Part shown: piece by piece, positions 18,542 to 26,237 of the stretch
Position numbering within the stretch: position 1 is the first letter of the stretch
Layout: each line of letters starts with the position of its first letter
Origin: an uncultured Vampirovibrio sp.
GTDB lineage: Bacteria; Cyanobacteriota; Vampirovibrionia; Gastranaerophilales; Gastranaerophilaceae
DNA: 64,000 bases
Direction: 5' to 3'
Assembly: GCA_910583725.1 (NCBI GenBank)
Contig: CAJTXZ010000012.1
Coordinates: 1-64,000 of the forward strand
The notes under the pieces: generated by a model
The model's database searches: none
Told to the model about the DNA's origin: nothing
Seen by the model: only the letters and a program-made list of their open reading frames with translations
Translations under genes and position numbers: made by a program

Positions 18542-20257
18542 TTATTTTGCTGCACAATCATTAGATAATAAAACTTTTGTTAAAGGCTCGCCCGCAAGCA
18601 CCCACGGATAAACCATCTCAAAGTTTTCAACCACAAAGTCAATAAATACAGGTTTTTTAACCTCAATCGCCTTTAATATTGCAGGTTCAATCTCATCCTC
18701 TTTTTCAACCCGAATGCCAACAGCGCCGTATGCTTCGGCCACTTTAACAAAATCCGGTCCTGAAATTTGGGTTTCGCTGTAATGTTTGTTAAAAAGTTTT
18801 TCCTGCCACTGACGCACCATACCAAGATAGCCGTTATCAATAATACAGTTAATTACATTAAAACCGTAATCAACACAGGTGGCAAGCTCTTGAATATTCA
18901 TTTGTATTGAGCCGTCGCCTGCGATGTTTAATACAAGCTGCTCCGGCTTGCCGGCACATGCGCCAAGTGCTGCAGGAAAACCAAAGCCCATAGTACCAAG
19001 GCCGCCTGATGTTATTAATTTTCTTGGTTCGTTAAACTGAAACAGTTGCGCTGTCCACATTTGGTGCTGTCCAACCTCTGTACACACAATAGGATTATAT
19101 TTTTTTGTTATTTCATAAAGTTTTTGAATAACTGTTATTGCACTTAATTTATCAGATGTAAATGGCGGTATAGCGCGTTTTTGCTTCCATTCATCAATCT
19201 GTGCAAACCATTTTTTCTTATCATCAAGATAAATATTAGGATTTTCCTTCTCAAAAAGTTCAATCATACCGAGAAGAACATTCTTAACATCCCCGACAAT
19301 CGGAATATCAGCCTTGACGTTCTTTGAAATTGAACATGGGTCAATATCAACATGAATAACGTGCGAATCCCTTGCGAATCGTTTTAAGCAGCCTGTGATT
19401 CTGTCATTAAACCTTGTTCCGAGTGCCAAAATTACATCAGCATGGACAACTGCATAATTTGCCCAGTAATTTCCATGCATTCCAAGCATGCCAAGGCTTG
19501 AATCTAAGGAATCAGGATATGTGCCTGTTCCCATAAGAGTGTGTGTTACAGGTGCCTGTACAAGTTCTGCAAGCTTTTGCACCTCTTTATGCGCACCGGA
19601 CATCAAAACGCCGCCGCCTGAGATAATAGCAGGTCTGTGCGCTTCGGCTAGCATTCTTACGGCCTTTGCCATCTGGAGTGGATGGCCCTTATAATTAGGG
19701 TTATATCCTGCTAGCTTAATTGTTTCAGGATACTCAAAAGTGCTTTGTGCCGTCTGAACATCTCTTGGAAGGTCAATAACAACAGGGCCGGGTTTTCCGG
19801 TTGTTGCTATATGAAATGCCTCTTTTATAACCCTTGGAATATCCTTAATATCTTTTACAAGATAATTGTGTTTGCAACAAGACCTTGTAATGCCAACGAT
19901 ATCGGCCTCCTGAAATGCATCATTTCCTATTTGCGCCAATCCTACCTGTCCTGTTAAAACAACAATCGGATAACCATCGTAATAAGCGTTTGCAATGCCT
20001 GTAATAGTGTTACATGCCCCGGGGCCTGATGTTACAAGTGCAACGCCGCATTTTCCTGTTGCCCTTGCGTATCCTTCTGCCGCATGTACTGCAGCCTGCT
20101 CATGCCTTACAAGGTAATGTTTTATTTCATTTTGATTATAAAGAGCATCATAAATTTTAATTACCTGGCCGCCAGGATAGCCGAAAATTTCCTTCACGCC
20201 TTCTTTCACAAGTGATTTTAATATGATTTCTGCACCTGAATACAATTCTTTTGTCAT
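18542..20257 (-). CDS. ilvB: Acetolactate synthase large (catalytic) subunit
   Basis: 571 residues from ATG 20257 (MTKELYSGAEI), chosen over an upstream TTG at 20278. Thiamine-diphosphate enzyme that condenses pyruvate into acetolactate or acetohydroxybutyrate for branched amino acids. The catalytic Glu is in LVRHEQAAVHAAEGYARA; a FAD/UDP-like middle domain follows, then the TPP-binding motif GDGSIQMNIQEL...IIDNGYLG. No T-box or attenuator is visible in the 54-base gap to the divergent transporter gene. Confidence 0.96.
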   Translation of the reverse strand: MTKELYSGAEIILKSLVKEGVKEIFGYPGGQVIKIYDALYNQNEIKHYLVRHEQAAVHAAEGYARATGKCGVALVTSGPGACNTITGIANAYYDGYPIVVLTGQVGLAQIGNDAFQEADIVGITRSCCKHNYLVKDIKDIPRVIKEAFHIATTGKPGPVVIDLPRDVQTAQSTFEYPETIKLAGYNPNYKGHPLQMAKAVRMLAEAHRPAIISGGGVLMSGAHKEVQKLAELVQAPVTHTLMGTGTYPDSLDSSLGMLGMHGNYWANYAVVHADVILALGTRFNDRITGCLKRFARDSHVIHVDIDPCSISKNVKADIPIVGDVKNVLLGMIELFEKENPNIYLDDKKKWFAQIDEWKQKRAIPPFTSDKLSAITVIQKLYEITKKYNPIVCTEVGQHQMWTAQLFQFNEPRKLITSGGLGTMGFGFPAALGACAGKPEQLVLNIAGDGSIQMNIQELATCVDYGFNVINCIIDNGYLGMVRQWQEKLFNKHYSETQISGPDFVKVAEAYGAVGIRVEKEDEIEPAILKAIEVKKPVFIDFVVENFEMVYPWVLAGEPLTKVLLSNDCAAK

Positions 20258-20291
20258 ACTTTTTTTCTCTCGCTCCAAAAAAATAAATTTT

Positions 20292-20309
20292 TGCTATAAT
20301 CAAATTATA
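20292..20309. promoter_or_regulatory. Overlapping divergent -10 elements of ilvB and the SulP gene
   Basis: An extended -10, TGCTATAAT at 20292-20300 on the plus strand, lies about 12 bases before the SulP ATG, giving a nearly leaderless message. On the minus strand TATAAT (20304-20309) sits in the same few bases. Clear -35 boxes are not seen. Confidence 0.45.
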
Positions 20310-20311
20310 CT

Positions 20312-21898
20312 ATGAATATAAGAAATGTGTCAGGAGATTTAATAGGCGGATTTATCGGGGCTACAATTGCCTTAGGGCAGGCGCTTGCCTTTGGTACAAT
20401 GACTGGTGCCGGCGCACTTGCAGGCTTGTATGGGGCCATGTTTTTGTGCCTGTTTTCCGGCCTGTTTGGAGTGAATGTTCCAATTATTTCTGGTCCTACT
20501 GGTCCGACAGCCATTGTAATAGCCTCTGTTTATGCGGCACTTGGCGGAAATGTTAACGCGCTTTGGGCTGTATTGTTCCTTGCAAGCGTATTTCAGATAA
20601 TTTTATCATTTACAAAAATTCCGAATTTGGTTAAATATGTGCCATATCCTGTAATTTCAGGATTTATGAATGGTGTCGGGGTAATTCTTATAATACTTCA
20701 AATCCCTCCTCTTTTGGGTCAAAAAGGCTTTGCCACCCCTGTTTTGACGTTTCAAAATCTTTCCCAAATTTTAGTAAATATAAACACTGACGCTTTTGTT
20801 GTAGGTCTTTTAAGCCTCGGAATATTGATTTATACCCCAAAAAGGGTAACAAAATATATTCCGGCAGAAATTTTTGCGCTTATTTTTGGTACATTATTCG
20901 CATTCTTTTATAAGCTTGATGTGCCGACAATAACCGGCATGACGGGTGAACTTCCAAATATTGTTACGGCTGATTTTTCAAACATTGTGCAGATTTCATC
21001 ACTTGCATTAATGGTTGCAATCATTTGCTCAACAGAAAGCCTTATGACCGGGCTTGTAGTTTCATCATTAACCAAAAAGAAAATTAATAATCAAACCCTG
21101 ATATTTTCTCAGGGTGTTGGTAATTCTATAGCTGCCTTATTTGGCGGTATTTCAGGTGCTGGAGCCACAATGCGTTCTGTGGCTGCCATAAAAACTGGTG
21201 CCACAACAAAAATATCCCCCATTTTTTCGGGTCTTTTAATATTATTCATAATTTTATACGGGGCAAGTCTTGTTAATCTTGTACCTATGGCGGTCCTTGC
21301 GGCTATTCTTATAAAAATAGGCTATGGCATTATTGATACAAAATTTTTAAAGGTAATTCGCTATGCTCCTAAAGAAGACCTGATTGTAATGTTTTTAGTA
21401 TTGTTTTTAACCATTTTCCATGATGTCATATTTGCTGTTGGTGTAGGCATTACTCTTTCTGCAGCACTTTTTGCAAAACAATTGGCCGATAAGACAAAAT
21501 TAAACATTAAAGATGTTGATAACTCTGATATAGCAAGGCTTGAAAAACAGATTCACGATGAAAGCCATTATAAAATAAGGGTTGTGCATATTCAGGGCGA
21601 GTTTTTCTTTGGCTCTGCAAGTCAGATAATTTCTCAATTCGAAGAACTTTTAGGTACAAAGCATATAATAATCTGCTATGATTCAGATAGAAAACTTGAT
21701 ATCAGCGCCGTTTTTGCCCTTGAAGACATCCTGACAAGATTAAAATCTCAAAATATTAAAGTTTTTCTCGTTTTGAAAAACGAAGAAATATTAAAGCAAA
21801 TTAATGAACTGCATATAGAGCGTCAACTAACCGATGATGAAATTTTCTATGAAGAAATTGAGGCCATAGAAAAGGCAAAAGAAGAATGCAATAAATAA
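20312..21898 (+). CDS. SulP family anion transporter with STAS domain
   Basis: 528 residues. About 10-12 membrane segments cover residues 10-400, with the family's Gly/Pro-rich signature GPTGPTAIVIASVYAALGG. A cytoplasmic STAS domain covers about 425-515 (YKIRVVHIQGEFFFGSASQI, IICYDSDRKLDISAVFALEDI). Substrate could be sulfate, bicarbonate or another anion; sequence alone does not decide. Divergent from ilvB. Confidence 0.9.
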   Translation: MNIRNVSGDLIGGFIGATIALGQALAFGTMTGAGALAGLYGAMFLCLFSGLFGVNVPIISGPTGPTAIVIASVYAALGGNVNALWAVLFLASVFQIILSFTKIPNLVKYVPYPVISGFMNGVGVILIILQIPPLLGQKGFATPVLTFQNLSQILVNINTDAFVVGLLSLGILIYTPKRVTKYIPAEIFALIFGTLFAFFYKLDVPTITGMTGELPNIVTADFSNIVQISSLALMVAIICSTESLMTGLVVSSLTKKKINNQTLIFSQGVGNSIAALFGGISGAGATMRSVAAIKTGATTKISPIFSGLLILFIILYGASLVNLVPMAVLAAILIKIGYGIIDTKFLKVIRYAPKEDLIVMFLVLFLTIFHDVIFAVGVGITLSAALFAKQLADKTKLNIKDVDNSDIARLEKQIHDESHYKIRVVHIQGEFFFGSASQIISQFEELLGTKHIIICYDSDRKLDISAVFALEDILTRLKSQNIKVFLVLKNEEILKQINELHIERQLTDDEIFYEEIEAIEKAKEECNK

Positions 21899-22129
21899 TT
21901 CAAGCACTTCGTAAAATCTTTTCGCATTTATTTTTTAAAGAAAATATGTGAATTTCTACTTTAAATTTTACCCCAGGGTTTTTATTAGGATGTTGCTTTT
22001 TTATACTATTTGGATAGTGCCTTTCAGGCTAATTAAAAAATATGTATTTTTATTCCATCTTAGACTAGAGACATTGGAAACTTGTTTTTAATAGTTTCCT
22101 TGTTGTTTTATTCTAAGAAGGAACTTAAA

Positions 22130-22561
22130 ATGACACAAAAACTTGAAATTTTTAGGTGCAATGTTTGCAAAAATATTGTAGAGGTAATTCTTGAAGGCGA
22201 AGGAACACTTGTGTGCTGCGGAAAGGAAATGGAGTTATTAAAGCCCGGCACAACAGATGGAGCTGAAGAAAAACATGTTCCTGTAATTGACTATGATTGC
22301 AATGAAGGTGGAGTAAAAATCAGGGTTGGCGAATTTCCTCATCCAATGGAGGTCGAACATTACATACAGTTTATTGAAGCCATTGCAAATCAAGGCAGAA
22401 CGGTTCACAGGGAATATTTATATCCTGGCGAAAAGCCTGAAATCTGTATAAATTGCAGAAGCGACCTTGCTAAAAGAAAAGGTTTAAAAGCAAGGGAATA
22501 CTGTAATATCCACGGCTTATATAAAAGTACTGATGATGAAAACCAAGATGGAGAATTTTAA
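22130..22561 (+). CDS. dfx: Desulfoferrodoxin (2Fe-type superoxide reductase)
   Basis: 143 residues from ATG 22130, with ribosome site AAGAAGGA; the frame is open 16 codons further up but without signals. The N-terminal desulforedoxin domain has Cys10, Cys13, Cys29 and Cys30 for the rubredoxin-like iron. The superoxide reductase domain has the centre II ligands His49, His71, His77, Cys125 and His128 (CNIHG), with Glu47-Lys48 before His49. It reduces superoxide to peroxide in anaerobes. One base separates it from the ferritin gene, forming an oxygen-defence operon. Confidence 0.95.
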   Translation: MTQKLEIFRCNVCKNIVEVILEGEGTLVCCGKEMELLKPGTTDGAEEKHVPVIDYDCNEGGVKIRVGEFPHPMEVEHYIQFIEAIANQGRTVHREYLYPGEKPEICINCRSDLAKRKGLKAREYCNIHGLYKSTDDENQDGEF

Positions 22562-22562
22562 G

Positions 22563-23066
22563 ATGAAAATGGACAACACCCTTTTGGAAGATATTAACAA
22601 GCAAATAAATAGAGAATTTTATGCCGCCTATCTTTATTTTGCGATGGCAACATATTTTACCGAAATTAATATGGAAGGCTTTGCGAAATTAACCAAAAAC
22701 CATGCAAAGGAAGAACTTGAGCATGCTAAAAAATTCTATGATTACCTTATTTTAAGGGATGAAAAAGTCACACTTTTTGCTATTGAAGCACCTGATACAA
22801 ACTGGAATAACCCGATTGATGCAATTAATGCAGCACTTGACCATGAGAAATTTGTATCAGAAAACATTCATAGGCTCTATAAAGAATCAAAAGAAAAAGG
22901 CGACTATGCGCTTGAAGTATTTATGGGCTGGTTTGTAAACGAGCAGGTTGAAGAAGAACATCTTTTCCAGTCTATGCTTGATAAAATGAGCTACATTAAA
23001 GACTGCAGCTGTGAAATTGTTAATATCGATAGAGAACTAAAGATTGAAAACGAATACGTAGAATAA
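22563..23066 (+). CDS. ftn: Bacterial non-heme ferritin
   Basis: 167 residues from ATG 22563 (MKMDNTLLEDINKQIN), with GGAG about ten bases upstream. Four-helix ferritin with ferroxidase residues Glu18, Glu51 and His54 in EFYAAYLYFAM and HAKEELEHAKKF; a second Glu cluster is in NEQVEEEHLF. Stores iron and removes Fe(II) and peroxide produced after superoxide reductase. Ends at a strong terminator. Confidence 0.95.
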   Translation: MKMDNTLLEDINKQINREFYAAYLYFAMATYFTEINMEGFAKLTKNHAKEELEHAKKFYDYLILRDEKVTLFAIEAPDTNWNNPIDAINAALDHEKFVSENIHRLYKESKEKGDYALEVFMGWFVNEQVEEEHLFQSMLDKMSYIKDCSCEIVNIDRELKIENEYVE

Positions 23067-23070
23067 TTTT

Positions 23071-23096
23071 AAAGCCCCTAGATTTAGGGGCTTTTT
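23071..23096 (+). terminator. Terminator of dfx-ftn
   Basis: Perfect 10-bp stem AAAGCCCCTA/TAGGGGCTTT with a four-base loop (23071-23094) and a T run. Confidence 0.9.
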
Positions 23097-23166
23097 AGTC
23101 TTTAAATATATCTAGAGAATTATATTTAGTGCAAAGATAAATAACTGCTGATTATATCTTATGCAG

Positions 23167-23493
23167 TTAGAAAAATCTGCTCAGAATATCATAAAGTATT
23201 GCAACCTTATCCTCATCATCCTTTATGAATTCTATTTTGTCATAGATAGCTTTGAGGTTTTGTTCCTTATTATTTGTGTTATCGAAATTAAACAGCTCAC
23301 GCACCTCGACACCTAATGCTTTGGCTATTTTGTCAATGTTTTTATATTGTGTGAAGAAAGAGCCTGTTTCAATATTGGATAATGTTGAAACACTGACATC
23401 AATTTGTTCTGACAGTTTTTCTTGCGATAGCCCCTTAAGTTTTCTTAATTTTGCGACACGTTCGCCAAAAAGTACTTTTAATTCCTTGTACAT
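23167..23493 (-). CDS. Xre-family transcriptional regulator (108 residues)
   Basis: Cro/C1 helix-turn-helix at about 8-65 (VAKLRKLKGLSQEKLSEQID, STLSNIETGSFF, IDKIAKALGVE) plus a helical tail ending ILYDILSRFF, which resembles the tail of the regulator at 17585 (ILYDITNEFI). Divergent from the candidate small RNA promoter at 23619, which it might control. Confidence 0.83.
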   Translation of the reverse strand: MYKELKVLFGERVAKLRKLKGLSQEKLSEQIDVSVSTLSNIETGSFFTQYKNIDKIAKALGVEVRELFNFDNTNNKEQNLKAIYDKIEFIKDDEDKVAILYDILSRFF

Positions 23494-23618
23494 AGCATCA
23501 TTATTCTTCTGTATATTTATTTATAATATCTTTTAACTTAAATGAAATTAACAGAGTTAAGTTTATATATACACGCAACTAAGTTTGTATATTTTTGTAA
23601 AAAAATAAATTGAATTTA

Positions 23619-23646
23619 TTGTTAATATAAATAAAGCTGCTATAAT
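23619..23646 (+). promoter_or_regulatory. Promoter of candidate small RNA
   Basis: -35 TTGTTA (23619-23624), 16-base spacer, consensus -10 TATAAT (23641-23646). No gene starts between here and the terminator at 23755. Confidence 0.65.
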
Positions 23647-23652
23647 AAAAAT

Positions 23653-23781
23653 ATAGAGGGGTTGAAAAAACAGTTTTCACCCTTTTTGACCTTAAAACGG
23701 CATGTATTTTTATACATGCCGTTCTCTTATAACCAGACATTATAAGACAACATTATCCCACAGAAACTGTGGGATTTTTTT
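23653..23781 (+). ncRNA. Candidate small RNA of about 130 nt
   Basis: A good promoter just upstream, no open frame, then three consecutive hairpins. The first is around 23660-23682 (GGTTGAAAA/TTTTCACC with one bulge). The second is a perfect 12-bp stem, 23696-23707 with 23712-23723. The third is the terminator ATCCCACAG/CTGTGGGAT followed by T7. It does not match 6S, tmRNA, SRP or RNase P features that I can recognise. It sits between a divergent Xre gene and the convergent higBA genes. The transcription start is inferred from the -10 box. Confidence 0.55.
23755..23781 (+). terminator. Terminator of candidate small RNA
   Basis: Perfect 9-bp stem, AAA loop, followed by TTTTTTT. On the minus strand the A run is on the wrong side, so it points to plus-strand transcription. 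Confidence 0.85.
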
Positions 23782-23825
23782 ATAATAAACACCTTAAAAC
23801 GCCTTAAATAGAGATATATCGTTAA

Positions 23826-24110
23826 TCATAATGCTATAACCTCAACATCATCAAGGTTTACACGTTGCCTTGCCTGCCAAAGATCATGCTGCGTCTGCAT
23901 ATCAAGCCAAAATTGAGCAGAAACCTTAAAGGCTTTTTCAAGCTTGAGCGCCATTTCAGCAGTAACTCCGTTTTTACAGTTCACAAGTTCAGACGCTGTT
24001 GTTCTTGAAACGCCGATTTTTAGTGCAAAAGCTGAAACGGATAAATTATAATCAGGCAGGTAAACTTCTTTTATCATTTTGCCTGGATGGCAAGGATTGT
24101 ACATTTCCAT
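23826..24110 (-). CDS. higA: HigA-family antitoxin
   Basis: 94 residues, typical of HigA addiction-module antitoxins: starts YNPCHPGKMIKEVYLPDY, helix-turn-helix SVSAFALKIGVSRTTASELVN, then AEMALKLEKAFKVSAQFWLDMQTQHDL. It represses its own operon and neutralises HigB. It follows the toxin frame by 25 bases on the same strand, the usual higB-higA order. Confidence 0.92.
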   Translation of the reverse strand: MEMYNPCHPGKMIKEVYLPDYNLSVSAFALKIGVSRTTASELVNCKNGVTAEMALKLEKAFKVSAQFWLDMQTQHDLWQARQRVNLDDVEVIAL

Positions 24111-24135
24111 AATTATTTCCTTTCTGCTTTACACT

Positions 24136-24449
24136 TCAATATTGCTTCATTGGATTAATGATTAAGCTAGTGATGTCCTGATAGTCAACAATATATACAC
24201 TTGCTGTATCTTTGTCGAACTTAAAAGTTACGCGCCAGTTGGCTTGAACTGTTACAGACCAATAATTCTTTAAATTACCCTTCAAAGGATGCAAGCCAAA
24301 CGTCGGGGCTCCAAGAGGTTCAAGGCTTTTCATAATATTGAGAGTAGTTAAAATAATCTGCAATTTTCCCGCATGCTTTGCTTGTATCCCTTTTGTGGAG
24401 CCGGTTTTGAAAAATTCTTCTAAGCCTTTGTGCTTAAACGATTTTTCAT
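24136..24449 (-). pseudogene. higB: HigB-family RelE/ParE-fold toxin, frameshifted just after its start
   Basis: The frame encoding the HigB fold is open from about 24455 and reads KSFKHKGLEEFFKTGSTKG, then LQIILTTLNIMKSLEPLGAP, WRVTFKF and VDYQDI to the stop at 24136. HigB proteins begin M-(I/K)-SFKHKGL, but the only ATG (24447-24449) is out of frame: it is followed by five A (24442-24446), while six or three would join it to SFKHKGL. As assembled, translation could only start at an internal TTG giving 75 residues without the first helix. The toxin is therefore probably inactive, or the A run is a sequencing or slippage error. Confidence 0.75.
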
Positions 24450-24687
24450 ATCTATATTATAAACTGTAAACCATTGGTTGCCAATATTGAAATCATATTA
24501 AAACCTGCAAATATTTATTAACCAAAATTTTATGCATTCTCTATGTGCTGCTCTAGCCTTGCTATGCCTTATTCTATTTTAAACTGTCCTATGCCTGCGC
24601 TGCTTCCGCTTGTCTTGCTAGTAAAATAACCAAGACTTTTGTATTGTTTAACTTTGAAGACCTCAAATTTTATCAAAATGTGAAAAC

Positions 24688-25326
24688 TTATAAAACCTTC
24701 ATACAATATTTTTCAATAGAGCACTCGGAACATTTTGGCTTTGTAGGTTTGCAGATGTTTTGCCCATGGGTTACAAGAAGTGTATTAAAATCTATCCAAT
24801 ATTTTTTTGGAAGTTTTTTTCTGAGTGCAAATTCAGTCTCCTCGGGGTTTTTGGTTTTAACATATCCAAGCCTGTTTGAAATCCTGTGCACGTGTACATC
24901 TACGCAAATTGCAGGTTTATTAAATCCTTTTGTTAAAACAAGATTTGCCGTTTTTCTGCCAACGCCCTTAAATTTTATTAATTCTTCAATCTCATCCGGC
25001 ACCTTAGAATCATATTTTTCAACCAATTCTTTTGAAAGCTGAATAATTTGTTTTGCCTTATTTTCATAAAAACCCACAGGATAAATTGCCTTTGAAAGCA
25101 CATCAACATTAAGTGCTGCAATTTCTTTGGGCGTCCTTCCAAGCTCAAGCATTCTCATAGAGCAGGGATATGTTGTCTTGTCATTGGTTCTAAGGCTTAA
25201 TATACAGCAAATTAAAACAAGATAGGGGTCATTTACCCCTTCCATAAATTTTACAAACTCTGTCTGAACTACTCTGTTTGTCGAATTGTCTTTTTTTAAA
25301 CTTTCAACTATCTTATCTATATTCAT
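24688..25326 (-). CDS. nth: Endonuclease III (DNA glycosylase/AP lyase)
   Basis: 212 residues, normal length. Helix-hairpin-helix with catalytic Lys125 (FKGVGRKTANLVL), catalytic Asp143 (VDVHVHRISNRLG), and a C-terminal [4Fe-4S] loop Cys-X6-Cys-X2-Cys-X5-Cys (192, 199, 202, 208). Excises oxidised pyrimidines in base excision repair. Stands alone; divergent from trxA. Confidence 0.96.
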   Translation of the reverse strand: MNIDKIVESLKKDNSTNRVVQTEFVKFMEGVNDPYLVLICCILSLRTNDKTTYPCSMRMLELGRTPKEIAALNVDVLSKAIYPVGFYENKAKQIIQLSKELVEKYDSKVPDEIEELIKFKGVGRKTANLVLTKGFNKPAICVDVHVHRISNRLGYVKTKNPEETEFALRKKLPKKYWIDFNTLLVTHGQNICKPTKPKCSECSIEKYCMKVL

Positions 25327-25445
25327 ACACTGTTTTTAAGCGCCGTAATACTGTTTTTGGCCGGTCATATATTTAATATAATAATTCTTTGACATACAAT
25401 AATGTCATGATTATAATACAAAATGAGAAATAAAGGAGATTTTTA

Positions 25446-25772
25446 ATGAGTAATGCTGTTGATATAACGGATGCTACATTTGAAAATGAAGTTTTAAAGA
25501 ATGATTCAATCACAGTGGTTGATTTTTGGGCACCCTGGTGCGGCCCCTGCAGGAAAATGGGTCCTGTTTTAGATGAAATCGCAGGCGATTTTGCAGGCAA
25601 AATTAAAGTTGCAAAGATAAACACTGATGAAAACCTAAAAACCGCAAAAGAATACCAGATTTCAGGTCTTCCAAGTATTGTAATCTTTAAAAATGGCGAA
25701 GCAAAAGAAACCCTGGTAGGCTTAATGCCAAAATCCGCCATAGTTCAAAACATTGAAAAGCATTTGGTGTAA
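25446..25772 (+). CDS. trxA: Thioredoxin
   Basis: 108 residues, active site WCGPC (Cys32, Cys35), cis-proline in SGLPSIVIF. Ribosome site AAAGGAG before ATG 25446. General cytoplasmic disulfide reductant. Ends at a bidirectional terminator. Confidence 0.96.
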   Translation: MSNAVDITDATFENEVLKNDSITVVDFWAPWCGPCRKMGPVLDEIAGDFAGKIKVAKINTDENLKTAKEYQISGLPSIVIFKNGEAKETLVGLMPKSAIVQNIEKHLV

Positions 25773-25788
25773 AATATTTTTTGCAAAT

Positions 25789-25823
25789 AAAAAGAGGACT
25801 GGACAAGCTTTAGGCCTCTTTTT
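25789..25823. terminator. Bidirectional terminator between trxA and a convergent gene
   Basis: Stem AAAAAGAGG (25789-25797) with CCTCTTTTT (25815-25823); T runs on both strands serve trxA and the 25842 gene. Confidence 0.75.
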
Positions 25824-25841
25824 ATTTATCATTTCTTTTTA

Positions 25842-26237
25842 TTAATTTTTTGGCACAGCAGATGTTTTGCGGTATTTGTATTCATTTATACTGGAATATT
25901 CTCTCCATCCGGGGCTTGTAAAAGTGACCATTGCAGTGTCCTTATCCAAGGTGATTGTGCCGTTCAGTTTTTTGCCGTTTGGTGCCGTTGTTGAAAAAAC
26001 AAGCCTGCCATTTTTTAACTTTCCAATGCCATCATCAAGGAAGACAAGTCTAAAAATGCCAATTTGAATTTTATACAAACCATCCTGCCTCTTTTGAATT
26101 TCAAGGCTTGTCTCATTCATATCAAAGTCATTATAAATCCCTGTGTACATATCAGGCATTGAATTATTTACCTGTGCGCATACAAATACAGGCAAAGCCA
26201 AAGTTATACATAATAATATTGAATATAATATTCTCAT
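25842..26237 (-). CDS. Exported hypothetical protein, 131 residues
   Basis: Signal peptide MRILYSILLCITLALPVFVCAQ (residues 1-22) followed by a small, probably beta-rich domain (YKIQIGIFRLVFLDDGIGKL, GKKLNGTITLDKDTAMVTF). The start overlaps the stop of the phosphohexomutase by ATGA, so it is co-translated with it. Family not recognised; likely periplasmic. Confidence 0.7.
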   Translation of the reverse strand: MRILYSILLCITLALPVFVCAQVNNSMPDMYTGIYNDFDMNETSLEIQKRQDGLYKIQIGIFRLVFLDDGIGKLKNGRLVFSTTAPNGKKLNGTITLDKDTAMVTFTSPGWREYSSINEYKYRKTSAVPKN

